Source: Halobellus captivus (GTDB lineage Archaea; Halobacteriota; Halobacteria; Halobacteriales; Haloferacaceae). Taken from it: 64,000 bases of DNA. Where the stretch lies: assembly GCF_007655485.1 (NCBI RefSeq), contig NZ_VJXQ01000003.1:241742-305741 (forward strand). The letters run 5' to 3'. Shown here one piece after another: positions 43,481 through 52,172 of the stretch (position 1 is its first letter; every line of letters starts with the position of its first letter). The notes beneath the pieces are model-generated. The model was not told the DNA's origin. It ran no database searches and saw only the letters and a list, made by a program, of their open reading frames with translations. The translations under genes were made by a program, and so were the position numbers.

Positions 43481-44335
43481 TCAAACCGCCGCGGCGGCGA
43501 CGTCTCTGACGCCCAGCTCCCGGTGCCGCCACTCCTCCCCGGGGAGCCGAACCGCCAGCGTTCCACCGGCGGTGACGGCGTACGCCGCGTCGGTTCCGTG
43601 CGTCACGGCCACGACGTCGCCGTCGACGGGGAGCGACGCTTCGTCCCACGTATCGCCGTCGTCGCCCGTGCGCTCGTACAGGACTCCATCGCTGACTGCA
43701 AGCCCCCGACCTCCGGCGGCGTCGACGGCGTCGACCGGCCCGTCGATGACGTCCATCCAGCCGTTCCCGAGTTTGTACAGCCCCGTTCCGGTCGCGACGA
43801 GCGGCTCGGCGTCGACGTCGCGCGCGTCGTCGAGTCCGGCGTGCGCGAGCCCCGCCGCGCCGAGGCGGTAGACGCCGTCCCCGGCCGCGACGAGCGGCCC
43901 GTCGATGGCGCGAACGGCCCCTGCCGTGCTCCCCGCGTCCGTCCACTGCGGTTCCGAACCCGTGGCGTCCGCGACGTCCACGCGGCCGACTCGTCCGCCC
44001 GCGTCGCCCGCGAGTAGCGTCTCGCCGTCGAAGCCGACGGCCGTCGCCGGGCCGAATCCCGTCTCCGCGACGTCGAGGCCACGATTGCCATCAGTCGCGC
44101 CATCCGCGCTGTCGGCGTCGGTCCGGTTCGCGAGCAAGACGTCCTCGTCGGTCGCGACCGCGACGAGCGGTCCGGCCGTGGCGATGTCGCGCGCGCGGCA
44201 CCGATGGGCGACGCCGAACTCGCCGATCAGGTCGTCGGAGACCGAGACGGCGACGACGCCTAACTCCGCGGCGAGAAACACCCGCTCGACCCCGGAGTTA
44301 TCGGTGTACACCCGCTTTTCATCGATCGTGGGCAT
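43481..44335 (-). CDS. HVO_0234-family beta-propeller protein
   Basis: A 284-residue protein built of repeated beta-strand blocks (for example GVERVFLAAELGVVAVSVSDD, TAVGFDGETLLAGDAGGRVGRVD, GPLVAAGDGVYRLG, EPLVATGTGLYKLGNG), six or seven in all, predicting a beta-propeller. It begins MPTIDEKRVYTDNSG. I recognise this as the haloarchaeal family named after HVO_0234, conserved beside prs in Haloferax. There is no signal peptide, so it is cytoplasmic. Function is unknown; propellers of this kind usually bind proteins. Confidence 0.82.
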   Translation of the reverse strand: MPTIDEKRVYTDNSGVERVFLAAELGVVAVSVSDDLIGEFGVAHRCRARDIATAGPLVAVATDEDVLLANRTDADSADGATDGNRGLDVAETGFGPATAVGFDGETLLAGDAGGRVGRVDVADATGSEPQWTDAGSTAGAVRAIDGPLVAAGDGVYRLGAAGLAHAGLDDARDVDAEPLVATGTGLYKLGNGWMDVIDGPVDAVDAAGGRGLAVSDGVLYERTGDDGDTWDEASLPVDGDVVAVTHGTDAAYAVTAGGTLAVRLPGEEWRHRELGVRDVAAAAV

Positions 44336-44365
44336 TGTCGACCGTTCGCCGAGGCGGGGTAAAAG

Positions 44366-44473
44366 CGGTGCGGACGGCGAGTGGGAAGCGATGCAGGCGT
44401 CGGGAGTGAATCGGTGCGGACGGCGAACGGGAGGCGGTATGAGCAGGAGAGAGTGAATCGGTGCGGACGGCGA
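44366..44473. repeat. Three 15-bp direct repeats, about 46-bp spacing
   Basis: CGGTGCGGACGGCGA occurs exactly at 44366-44380, 44412-44426 and 44459-44473. The second and third copies are also preceded by GAGTGAAT. The array lies downstream of the SWIM gene stop (44486, minus strand) and upstream of the beta-propeller gene start (44335). Confidence 0.88.
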
Positions 44474-44485
44474 GGGTAGGCCCGA

Positions 44486-44923
44486 TCAGAGGAAGTCGCG
44501 GACCTCTGAGTACCACATCTCGTGGTAGTCGACCTCGCCGATCCGCTCGGCGATGGCGACCGCGAGGACGTGCCAGCAGCGCTCTGTCGGATCCTCCGGA
44601 TCGAGGTTGTAGGCGCTGTCCTTGCAGGTGCAGCCGCCGTCCTCGACGACGTACTCGTCGGCGTGGCCGACGACCACCGTGAAATCCCGGTAGCGTTTGA
44701 CTCTCCCCTCCGAGACGGCCTCGATGGCGCGCGCGCCGCGGCCGTCGTGACGCGACATCAGCGCGTCGACCGCGCCGGGCGTTAGCTCGCCCTTCTCGGC
44801 CAGCTCCCGCCGCCACGCGGTTTCGGTGTCGCTGTCTGTCTCGGTGGGGACGACGTAGGCGTCGCTCGGATCCGGGGCGTCCGGGTTTGCCGCTCGGTCT
44901 CCCACGTCGTCGCCGTCGGTCAC
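44486..44923 (-). CDS. SWIM zinc-finger protein
   Basis: A 145-residue protein (GTG start at 44923; a TTG at 44950 would add nine residues). The C-terminal half holds a SWIM finger: CTC (C98, C100), then a 15-residue loop and C116-W-H118, matching CxC...CxH. The N-terminal part is acidic and disordered, followed by a helical block ([28 protein letters not shown]). SWIM fingers bind DNA or protein; in archaea single-domain SWIM proteins are common and mostly uncharacterised. Possible ties to recombination, as for eukaryotic SWIM proteins, are unproven. Confidence 0.85.
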   Translation of the reverse strand: MTDGDDVGDRAANPDAPDPSDAYVVPTETDSDTETAWRRELAEKGELTPGAVDALMSRHDGRGARAIEAVSEGRVKRYRDFTVVVGHADEYVVEDGGCTCKDSAYNLDPEDPTERCWHVLAVAIAERIGEVDYHEMWYSEVRDFL

Positions 44924-45052
44924 GCTCGGGTGTTCCCCCGGCCCCGACAAAACGCCTCCGGTGGATTCGACCCGTTCGGCCGTCGGGGACGGACATCAGT
45001 CCGCGCGCACCGCATCGTATCGCTTTTCGCGGCGGAGCGCTCGAATCCCCCT

Positions 45053-46168
45053 ATGGACGTTCGTGAGGGCAACGTCGAGGTGTCGGTGCCGGACGCGCGC
45101 GACGGGGCATCGGAGGGTGCGGGCGACGGCGTGTTCTACAACCCGACGCAGGAACTCAACCGCGACGTGACGGTGGCGACGCTGCGCGCGTACCGCGAGC
45201 GCGAGCCCCGCGCGAGTTCGTATCTCGACGCGATGGCCGCGAGCGGCGTCCGCGGCGTTCGCGCCGCGGCGGAGGGGTTCGACGTCACCTGTGCCGACGT
45301 CGATCCCGACGCCGTCGACCTCGCCCGCGAGAACCTCGCTCGCAACGGCCTCTCGGGTGAGGTCGTCGAGCGGAACGTCAACGCCCTGTTGCACGAATCC
45401 GTCTTCGACGTGGTCGATCTGGACCCCTTCGGCACCCCGATTCCCTTTGTCGACGCCGCGGTCGCGAACACGCGGAACCTGGTCTGCGTCACCGCGACCG
45501 ACACCGCGCCGCTGTGCGGGGCGCACCAGCGATCGGGCATCCGGAAGTATTCGACGCTCCCGCAGAACACCGATTACCACGCCGAGATGGGGCTTCGCGT
45601 CCTCCTCTCGGCGCTCGTCCGCACGGCGGCGCGCTACGACAAGGCGGCCGTTCCGATCCTCTCACACGTCACGCGCCACTACGCCCGCGCCTACCTCGAA
45701 CTCGACGCGCGCGCGACGCAGGCTGACGAGTTGATCGACCGACTGGGCTACGTCCACCACTGCGAGGACTGCCTCCACCGGACGCACGAGTTCGAGTTAA
45801 TCGCCCACCCGCCGGACACCTGCGAGGGCTGCGGCGGCGACCGCCTGCTCTCGGCCGGACCGCTCTATCTCGGGCCGATCCGCGACGCCGACTTCACCAG
45901 GTCGGTCCGCGAGCACGTCTCTGAGGAGATGGGCGAGGCCGCCCGCGCGAAACGGATGCTCGACACCCTCGCCGCGGAGCTCGACGCGCCGACGCACTAC
46001 GACCAGCACCGCCTCTGCAAGCAGTGGACGCGCCCGGCCCCGGCGATGGACGACTTCCTGGAGTCGCTTCGAGACGCCGGGTTCGAGGCGACGCGAGCGC
46101 ACTACTCCGGAACGGCGTTCAAGACCGACGCGACTGTCCCGGAGATCCGTGACGCGACTGCGGAGTGA
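45053..46168 (+). CDS. trm1: tRNA (guanine26-N2)-dimethyltransferase Trm1
   Basis: A 371-residue Trm1, making m2,2G26 in tRNA with S-adenosylmethionine. The Rossmann core holds [15 protein letters not shown] around residues 58-72 (SAM motif I), [11 protein letters not shown] near 81-91 and the catalytic DLDPFGTP near 122-129. The C-terminal domain has a CxxC...CxxC zinc-like set (HCEDC and CEGCGG near 225-262). ATG 45053 gives [14 protein letters not shown], the family start. The end of the gene begins a degenerate repeat. Confidence 0.95.
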   Translation: MDVREGNVEVSVPDARDGASEGAGDGVFYNPTQELNRDVTVATLRAYREREPRASSYLDAMAASGVRGVRAAAEGFDVTCADVDPDAVDLARENLARNGLSGEVVERNVNALLHESVFDVVDLDPFGTPIPFVDAAVANTRNLVCVTATDTAPLCGAHQRSGIRKYSTLPQNTDYHAEMGLRVLLSALVRTAARYDKAAVPILSHVTRHYARAYLELDARATQADELIDRLGYVHHCEDCLHRTHEFELIAHPPDTCEGCGGDRLLSAGPLYLGPIRDADFTRSVREHVSEEMGEAARAKRMLDTLAAELDAPTHYDQHRLCKQWTRPAPAMDDFLESLRDAGFEATRAHYSGTAFKTDATVPEIRDATAE

Positions 46169-46225
46169 GTAGCGGCGGAGTCGGAGGAAGTGAGGCGAAT
46201 CGGCGGAAGCAAGGCAAGTCGGCGG
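46164..46225. repeat. 19-bp degenerate tandem repeat at the trm1 stop
   Basis: AAGTGAGGCGAATCGGCGG (46188-46206) and AAGCAAGGCAAGTCGGCGG (46207-46225) are tandem units; GAGTGAGTAGCGGCGG at 46163-46178, containing the trm1 TGA, is a third, more drifted relative. Confidence 0.65.
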
Positions 46226-46316
46226 AGACAACACGTTCTGGCGCGTCGGAGTCGCTGGGAACAACTCGCTCCGATGCGCCGGGTGATTCTTGTGTCGATC
46301 CGCCGAACTACACCCT

Positions 46317-47627
46317 GTGAGCGCCTCGACCGCCGACCGACTCGCCGTACCACGTTCGATCGTCGAAACCGTCCGCGAGCGGGAGGTCGCGTTTCTCGCG
46401 GCGGGAATCTCCTACTACGTGCTCGTCTCGCTCATCCCGCTTCTCACGCTGGCCGTCGTCGTCGCGACGATCGTCGGCGGGGCCGACCTCGCGGCGGCGG
46501 TCCAATCGATCGCCGCGGCGTATCTCCTTCCGACCGGCTCCGACCTCGTTTCGAGCGCGCTCGCGGATCCGACCGGTCGCGGGACGCTCTCGGTTTTCAG
46601 CCTCCTCCTGACGCTTTGGGGCACGCTGAAACTGTTCCGCGGCGTCGACGTCGCGTTCGCGAAAGTGTACGGCTATCCGACCAGCCCGATACTCGAACAG
46701 CTCTCGGACGGGCTCGTGACCCTCGCGTCACTGGGAGCGGCGACCCTCGGAGTCGTCGCGGCGACTACGGTGTTAGCCCTCGTCGACGTCCCGTTCATCG
46801 AACTACTCAGCGCGCTGGTTCTCTTGGGATTTCTCGTCGCCTCGTTTCTGCCGCTCTACGTCGTCATCCCCGATGTCGAGGTCGGCGTCGCGAGCGCCCT
46901 TCCGGGAGCGGTGTTCGCCGCCGTCGGGTGGACCGTCCTGAGCACCGGGTTCGGGATCTACGCGCGGGTTTCCAGCGGCGTCGCTGGCGCGCTCGGTGCC
47001 GTGTTGCTGCTCGTCACGTGGTTTTATCTCTCGGGGATTCTCGTGCTCACCGGGGCCGCCGTCAACGCGGTCCTCGCGGGGCAGGTCGGCGGCGTAGACC
47101 GGCAGCTACAACACCCGCCGGGGCGACGTGACGAGCAGACGATGAGTGCGGACGACGCGACGAACGAGGACGCCGCCGACGAGTCCGTCCCCGAGGGCGA
47201 TCCCTCCTTCGCGGGCGACGCCGATTCCGAAACCGAACTCGATCCGCGGGGCGCGCCCGACATCGAGCAGCTGGACCGACGAATCGAGGAGCTGCGCGCC
47301 GATCTCGACGCCTTCGAGTCCGACGTCCAGTCGCGAACGGTCGACCGTCCGGACGTCGAAGGGGAGATGCGCCGCTACGTGCGCGGTCGGCTCCGCCGCG
47401 GCAAAGCCCGCGGTTGGGGTCCGTATCTCGTGCTGCTCTACGGCACTGCGGCGACCATCGCCGCGTTCTACTTTCTGCAGGACGACCTCCTCGCCGTCGC
47501 GGCGATGGTCGTTATCTACCTCTCGACGCTCGGCCTCTACACGCTCTTCGTGGTCTTCGGCGTCGGGTTGAACGCCCTCGGCGTTCCGGGCAGACTCGTC
47601 GACTGGGTCCGAGACCGCCGCTCTTGA
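46317..47627 (+). CDS. YihY/UPF0761 family membrane protein
   Basis: A 436-residue membrane protein. Residues about 10-265 are the YihY (BrkB-like) domain with six helices, including VAFLAAGISYYVLVSLIPLL near 22-41 and LLVTWFYLSGILVLTGAAVNA near 232-252, both family hallmarks. An acidic cytoplasmic segment (about 275-340) follows, then a basic Arg-rich segment and two more helices at the C terminus (about 365-425), an addition seen in haloarchaeal versions. The family was once called RNase BN in error; its real function is unknown. GTG 46317 is chosen because VSASTADRLAVPRSIVETVRE leads into helix 1. Confidence 0.87.
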   Translation: MSASTADRLAVPRSIVETVREREVAFLAAGISYYVLVSLIPLLTLAVVVATIVGGADLAAAVQSIAAAYLLPTGSDLVSSALADPTGRGTLSVFSLLLTLWGTLKLFRGVDVAFAKVYGYPTSPILEQLSDGLVTLASLGAATLGVVAATTVLALVDVPFIELLSALVLLGFLVASFLPLYVVIPDVEVGVASALPGAVFAAVGWTVLSTGFGIYARVSSGVAGALGAVLLLVTWFYLSGILVLTGAAVNAVLAGQVGGVDRQLQHPPGRRDEQTMSADDATNEDAADESVPEGDPSFAGDADSETELDPRGAPDIEQLDRRIEELRADLDAFESDVQSRTVDRPDVEGEMRRYVRGRLRRGKARGWGPYLVLLYGTAATIAAFYFLQDDLLAVAAMVVIYLSTLGLYTLFVVFGVGLNALGVPGRLVDWVRDRRS

Positions 47628-47670
47628 GATGCCGTAACGCTGTTACCGTCGTGTTCCGTTTTCGGCGGTG

Positions 47671-47844
47671 ATGGTCTCCACGGACTCCGTAACCGTCACC
47701 GTGTTCGCCGTGATCGGTGTTGTGCTCTGGTACGCATCGGCGTCGTTCACCGACAGCTCGGTGGTCAGACTCGCGGTTCTCATCGGTGTCGGCGTCGTCA
47801 TCCCGACGCTGATCAACCAGTACCGCGAGCGATCGCGGCCGTGA
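47671..47844 (+). CDS. Small two-helix membrane protein
   Basis: A 57-residue reading frame, MVSTDSVTVTVFAVIGVVLW followed by YASASFTDSSVVRLAVLIGV and a C-terminal QYRERSRP. Two hydrophobic segments (about residues 7-25 and 32-48) with a positively charged tail predict a small integral membrane protein. It starts 43 bp after the YihY gene in the same direction and uses haloarchaeal codons, so I judge it a real gene. No known function. Confidence 0.7.
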   Translation: MVSTDSVTVTVFAVIGVVLWYASASFTDSSVVRLAVLIGVGVVIPTLINQYRERSRP

Positions 47845-47977
47845 CCCCCGTCCGTTCGATTCCGCGAAGCGAAATCGCACTCCTCCGACGTAGTCACGTT
47901 CGCTAACGCTCACGTTACCCCCCGTCGAATCCGGTTTCCCGCAGCTATTTGGTCTTGGACCGGCGACCGAACGGGCA

Positions 47978-48889
47978 ATGACCGTACCAGTCACGCCGCT
48001 CGCGACCCGGGGGATCGGCGAAGTCGCGTTCGCCGAGTCACTTCCGGAGGCGGTCACGGCCGTCTTCTGGGCGCTCACCCACCTCGGAAACCCCTACCTG
48101 CTCTTGGGGATCGTCGCGCTCGCGTACCTGCTCGGTGACCGCGTCGGCATCTCTCGGCAAAGCGCGGCGTTCGCGCTCGGGCTCGGGCTGTGTGCGATCG
48201 GACTGACCGTCGGACTGAAACACTTCTTCGGGCTTCCGCGCCCGCCGATCTCCTACCGGGACGGACTGGGCTTCCCCAGCGGGCACGCCCTCGGCTCGAC
48301 GATCTTCTGGGGCGGCGTGGCGGTTCTCGCCCACCGGGGCGCGTGGCAGCGTCGACTCGCGCTCGCCGCCGCGGTCGTCGCGACGGTCTCGCTCTCCCGC
48401 GTCCTCATCGGCGTTCACTACCTCGCGGACGTCGTCGCTGGCGTCGCGCTCGGCGTCGCCTTCCTCGCGGCGGCGTTCGCCCTCGGACCCGGGTTCTCCC
48501 TCGGCACCCGCGTCGGCGCGCTCGCGAAACCGACCCAGCGGCACGTCACCGGGCTGTTCGGCGTCGCGCTCGCGCTCGGCGTCGCGGCTCTCTTCGTCGC
48601 ACCCGGCGAGAGCGAACTGTTTCTCGGAATCGGCACCGCCGCGGGTGGCACCGTCGCGTGGCACCGCTTCGGCGACCGAGCGGCGCGGGAGACCATCGAA
48701 CTGGCGGGGCGTCCGCTCGCCGTCGGCGGCGGCGGGCTGTTGATCGCGCTGGCCGCGATGAGCGGGGTCGCGGAGCTCGCCGAGAGCGGAGCGCTGATCG
48801 CCGCCGTCGGCGTCGTCGGCGGGATCGGCCTGCTCGTCCTCCCGATCGTCGTCGGACGGGCGACGGGATCGGAGCCCCGCGGCTTCTGA
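47978..48889 (+). CDS. PAP2-type membrane phosphatase
   Basis: A 303-residue membrane phosphatase of the PAP2 superfamily with the complete three-part active site: K81 to R88-P89 (KHFFGLPRP), P100-S101-G102-H103, and S140-R141...H147...D151. Six or more helices surround it; the C-terminal third (about 180-295) has four or five additional helices, longer than the bacterial lipid phosphatases. It may dephosphorylate polyprenyl (dolichyl) diphosphate, which would connect to the cis-prenyltransferase genes at 58-60 kb, or phosphatidic-type archaeal lipids; the substrate is an inference. Confidence 0.9.
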   Translation: MTVPVTPLATRGIGEVAFAESLPEAVTAVFWALTHLGNPYLLLGIVALAYLLGDRVGISRQSAAFALGLGLCAIGLTVGLKHFFGLPRPPISYRDGLGFPSGHALGSTIFWGGVAVLAHRGAWQRRLALAAAVVATVSLSRVLIGVHYLADVVAGVALGVAFLAAAFALGPGFSLGTRVGALAKPTQRHVTGLFGVALALGVAALFVAPGESELFLGIGTAAGGTVAWHRFGDRAARETIELAGRPLAVGGGGLLIALAAMSGVAELAESGALIAAVGVVGGIGLLVLPIVVGRATGSEPRGF

Positions 48890-48915
48890 TCGAAGCGGTC
48901 GAACCGCACCGCTTC

Positions 48916-48964
48916 GGAACTGCCGAATCGAAAATTCTGAACGGAACTGTCGAATCGGAAATTC
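48916..48964. repeat. Two 22-bp repeats after the PAP2 gene
   Basis: GGAACTGCCGAATCGAAAATTC (48916-48937) and GGAACTGTCGAATCGGAAATTC (48943-48964) differ at two positions; period 27 bp. They lie between the convergent PAP2 and glnA genes. Confidence 0.85.
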
Positions 48965-48984
48965 GAAAAAGAAAGACCGTCGCG

Positions 48985-49080
48985 GCGTCGGACGGTCGTG
49001 ACGGGTGATGGTTTCGGCGTCAGACGGTCGCGATCGAAGACGATTACGGCGTCAGGCGCTCGCGACGCTCAGTACGTCTC
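48985..49080. repeat. Three 32-bp units reaching into the glnA stop
   Basis: Units begin GCGTCGGACGGTCG (48985), GCGTCAGACGGTCGCGATCG (49017) and GCGTCAGGCGCTCGCGACG (49049), exactly 32 bp apart. The third unit includes the glnA stop codon (TCA at 49069-49071 on the plus strand) and its last codons. Confidence 0.82.
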
Positions 49081-50442
49081 GAGGTAGCGGTCGAGTTCCC
49101 ACTGGGAGACGTCGATGCGGAACTCGTCGTACTCCTGCGTCTTCGCCTCGACGAACTTCTCGTAGACGTGCTCGCCGAGCGCCTCCTGGATGTCCTCGTC
49201 GGCTTCGAGCGCGGCGACGGCCTCGCCGAGGTTCGCGGGCAGCATATCGATGCCGTACTCCTCGCGCTTCGCCTCGTCGAACTCGTAGATGTTTTCTCGA
49301 ACCGGATCGGGCGCTTCGAGACCGTCCTCGATGCCGTTGAGCCCGGCGGAAACGATCGCCGCGATCGCGAGGTAGGGGTTACACGCCGGGTCGGGAGATC
49401 GGAGCTCGACGCGCGACGCGGCAGGCACTCGCGCGGCTGGCTTGCGGATGAGCGCCGAGCGGTTGCGGTCGGACCACGCGACGTACACCGGCGCTTCGTA
49501 GCCGGGAACGAGGCGCTTGTAGGAGTTCACCGTCGGGTTGGCGACGGCCGTGATCGCGGGAGCGTGTTTGAGGACGCCAGCGAGGAACGAGTGCGCCGTC
49601 TCCGAGAGGTTGAACTCGTCGTCGTCGTCGTGGAAGGCGTTGTTGCCGTCCTCGTCGAACAGCGAAACGTGGGTGTGCATCCCCGAGCCGTTGATCTTCG
49701 GGATCGGCTTGGGCATAAACGTCGCGTGGAGGTCGTGCTGCGCGGCGATGGCGCGGACGACCGTCCGGAACGTCCCGACGTTGTCGGCGGTGGTGAGGGC
49801 GTCGTCGTACTCGAAGTTGATCTCGTGTTGGCCCTCGGCGACCTCGTGGTGGCTGGCCTCGATCTCGAAGCCCATCGACTCCAGGCCGTAGATGATGTCT
49901 CGGCGGACGTCGCTGGCGAGGTCCTTCGGCGCGAGGTCGAAGTAGCCACCGGCGTCGTTGGTCTTCGTCGTCGCGCGACCGTCCTCGTCCTCCTCGAAGA
50001 GGAAGAACTCGGGTTCGGGGGCGACGTTGACGGTGTAGCCCATCTCCTCGGCGCGATCGAGGGTCTTCTTCAGGACGGTCCGCGGGTCGCCCTCGAAGGG
50101 TTCGCCGGTGGACGTGTTGATGACGTCGCAGATGAGACGCGCCGAGCGCCCGTCGCGCCACGGCAGGATCGCGAACGTCTCGGCGTCGGGCTTGAGCCGC
50201 ATATCCGACTCCTGAATCCGGACGAACCCTTCGATGCTGGACCCGTCGAAGTAGATCCCGTCAGTGAACGCCTTCTCAGCCTGCGTCGCGGGGACGGCGA
50301 CGTTCTTTACGGTGCCGAGAATGTCGGTGAACTGCAGGCGGAGAAAGTCGACATCTTTCTCCTCGATTTCGTCGATTACGCGCTGTGCTTCGGCGGAAAG
50401 GCCGCCGTCTGTTGCGGCGACAGGTTCGTTTTCGTCCGTCAT
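49069..50442 (-). CDS. glnA: Glutamine synthetase type I
   Basis: A 457-residue GSI, condensing ammonia and glutamate with ATP. After a short acidic N terminus, the beta-grasp domain ([19 protein letters not shown]) and the catalytic barrel follow: [11 protein letters not shown] (metal and nucleotide site), [13 protein letters not shown] (Glu ligands), [12 protein letters not shown] (histidine ligand region), and the C-terminal [10 protein letters not shown] and [16 protein letters not shown]. The usual bacterial adenylylation loop tyrosine motif is not evident, so it is probably controlled by effectors or PII, not by adenylylation. It is divergent from an lrp gene, a pairing conserved in haloarchaea. 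Confidence 0.97.
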   Translation of the reverse strand: MTDENEPVAATDGGLSAEAQRVIDEIEEKDVDFLRLQFTDILGTVKNVAVPATQAEKAFTDGIYFDGSSIEGFVRIQESDMRLKPDAETFAILPWRDGRSARLICDVINTSTGEPFEGDPRTVLKKTLDRAEEMGYTVNVAPEPEFFLFEEDEDGRATTKTNDAGGYFDLAPKDLASDVRRDIIYGLESMGFEIEASHHEVAEGQHEINFEYDDALTTADNVGTFRTVVRAIAAQHDLHATFMPKPIPKINGSGMHTHVSLFDEDGNNAFHDDDDEFNLSETAHSFLAGVLKHAPAITAVANPTVNSYKRLVPGYEAPVYVAWSDRNRSALIRKPAARVPAASRVELRSPDPACNPYLAIAAIVSAGLNGIEDGLEAPDPVRENIYEFDEAKREEYGIDMLPANLGEAVAALEADEDIQEALGEHVYEKFVEAKTQEYDEFRIDVSQWELDRYLETY

Positions 50443-50472
50443 GTCCTAGACAATCGAATCCGAACACTCCCA

Positions 50473-50480
50473 GTATAAAG
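50473..50480 (-). promoter_or_regulatory. TATA box of glnA
   Basis: On the minus strand CTTTATAC is centred about 34 nt upstream of the glnA ATG, predicting a leader of only a few bases. Confidence 0.55.
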
Positions 50481-50495
50481 ACGTTATCGCTTAGT

Positions 50496-50519
50496 GCAAA
50501 TGCCCCTACTCGCATTTTG
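50496..50519. promoter_or_regulatory. Imperfect dyad between glnA and lrp
   Basis: GCAAATGC (50496-50503) faces GCATTTTG (50512-50519) in near-inverted orientation around 8 nt, midway between the divergent glnA and lrp promoters. The AT-rich arms and spacing would suit an Lrp-type dimer site; inferred only. Confidence 0.4.
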
Positions 50520-50568
50520 AATTGGATATTCGTAAAATTCTAATGCCTTCAGATACACCGTGAGTGTA

Positions 50569-51027
50569 ATGACGTACGAAAACCTCGACGCAAAACTGAT
50601 TAACGCATTACTCGGTGATGGGCGCGCGAGTCTTCGGAGCCTCGCGGAGGAACTCGACGTGTCGGTCACGACCGTCTCGAATCACCTTCGCGACCTCGAA
50701 GACCAGGGCGTGATCGAGGGGTACACCCCGCGCGTGAACTACGACGCGCTCGGTTACGACGTGACGGCGATCATTCAGCTGAAGGTCGAAGGGAGCGCGC
50801 TTCCCGACATCACCGACCGGCTCAAAGGACACAAACAGATGGTGACCGTCTACGAAGTCACCGGCGACTACGACGTCATCGCGGTCGGGAAGTTCGAGGA
50901 CACCGACGGAATGAACGCGCAGATTAAAGAGCTGCTCACCGACGCGGACATCCGCGAATCCAACACGAGCGTCGTTCTCAACGCCGTCGTCGAGAACGCG
51001 CAGTTCGACCTCGACGTCACCGAGTGA
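50569..51027 (+). CDS. lrp: Lrp/AsnC-family transcriptional regulator
   Basis: A 152-residue Lrp. The N-terminal winged helix contains [29 protein letters not shown] (about residues 21-49) with the recognition helix; the C-terminal RAM domain follows ([17 protein letters not shown] near 94-110), which senses amino acids such as glutamine. ATG 50569 is preferred to the upstream GTG, since [19 protein letters not shown] is the usual start. Divergent from glnA, which it probably regulates, as known for haloarchaeal Lrp/glnA pairs. Confidence 0.95.
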   Translation: MTYENLDAKLINALLGDGRASLRSLAEELDVSVTTVSNHLRDLEDQGVIEGYTPRVNYDALGYDVTAIIQLKVEGSALPDITDRLKGHKQMVTVYEVTGDYDVIAVGKFEDTDGMNAQIKELLTDADIRESNTSVVLNAVVENAQFDLDVTE

Positions 51028-51115
51028 CGCATCGTCACCGCGTACCGCACCGGAACGCCAGCACGCTCACCCGCGTCTCCTGAGCGATCGCTGTTGCAGC
51101 CCGCTACACGCTTAT

Positions 51116-52027
51116 TCACGCTTCGAGGACGTCGTCCTCGGCGTGCGCGCGCACCCAAAGCTGCCCGATGCGGGAGAGCCGCGTCCGATACGATTTCCCG
51201 CGCTCTTCCTGCTCGATGTATCCCTTCCCGCCCGGCCCGAGGCGGTCGACGTTGTAGATCACCTTCGATCTAAACGAGTCGGTGTACTCCTCGTTCATAT
51301 CGCGCGCCAGCGTCTCCGCGAGCTCAGAGACCGAGTCGAACTCGCCGTACTCGCCGAGCTCGTAGAGGATGACCTCCTCGAAGGGCTTGACGTTCTGAAA
51401 CGACGCGACAGGCAGTTCGACGACGTGGCTGTCGCCGATGCGCTTCGCGCCGATGGTCGTCCCGCGCTCGTCGAACTCCGCGAGGATGTCCGTCGCCGAC
51501 TCGTGGCGCTCGCGGATCCGCTCGTCGTCGATATCGTCGCCGGACAGCAGTTCGCTCAGAAGCGCCTTCGCCTCCCGGACCTCCTCGGCGAGTTCCGTTT
51601 CCAGATACTTCTCGGGGGCGGTGTAGTAGGTGTGGATCCGGTCGCGGTCCGCCTGCCGCTCGACCATAATCGAGTGCGCGGCGGTGGCGAACGCGAACGA
51701 GACCGGTCGCGGCATCGCCGAGACGTTCACCCACACCTCCGAGTCCTCGGCGGCGTCGAGCTCCTCGTTGATCAGGTCGTAGGCCTGCTCGAAGGCGGCG
51801 TCGTAGTCGTAGACGTCGGCGACGACGACGCGTTCGGTGTCCGCGCCCAGGAGGTTCTGAAAGTCCTTCTCGAGCTTTTTCGAGAGGTGTCGCGAGTACT
51901 CGACGTTCGACTCGCTGCCGACAGCGCCCTCCAACAGAATCACCCGGTCGACGTCCTGCTGGTCCCGGATGAGGGGCGCGATGAGCCGGTCGTAATCGAA
52001 CCCGACCGGGACGATGTGGGTCTGCAT
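51116..52027 (-). CDS. HFX_2341-type regulator: CARF-like domain plus winged helix
   Basis: A 303-residue protein. The first about 150 residues look like a Rossmann-type domain of the CARF kind: MQTHIVPVGFDYDRLIAPLI at the start, VILLEGAVGSESN near 28-40, and a conserved-looking VWVNVSAMPRPVSFAFATAA near 97-116. The C-terminal half has a winged-helix/HTH region (FEEVILYELGEYGEFDSVSELA; SKVIYNVDRLGPGGKGYIEQEE). I recognise this as the haloarchaeal HFX_2341 family of predicted regulators. The CARF-wHTH layout is like Csa3, but there are no cas genes in the window. The ligand is unknown. It is convergent with lrp. Confidence 0.78.
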   Translation of the reverse strand: MQTHIVPVGFDYDRLIAPLIRDQQDVDRVILLEGAVGSESNVEYSRHLSKKLEKDFQNLLGADTERVVVADVYDYDAAFEQAYDLINEELDAAEDSEVWVNVSAMPRPVSFAFATAAHSIMVERQADRDRIHTYYTAPEKYLETELAEEVREAKALLSELLSGDDIDDERIRERHESATDILAEFDERGTTIGAKRIGDSHVVELPVASFQNVKPFEEVILYELGEYGEFDSVSELAETLARDMNEEYTDSFRSKVIYNVDRLGPGGKGYIEQEERGKSYRTRLSRIGQLWVRAHAEDDVLEA

Positions 52028-52172
52028 ACGCCGTCGTAGGAGCGACCGGGTGTTAAAGCGACCGTCACTCGTTCATTGGTGTCGTCGGTTCCTCATTCGA
52101 TCGGCTGTAGCTGTGTACCGGTGATCGCGACTCTCGCGACCGCTATCATCCGGTTAGATCTCCGCGTTGCGC

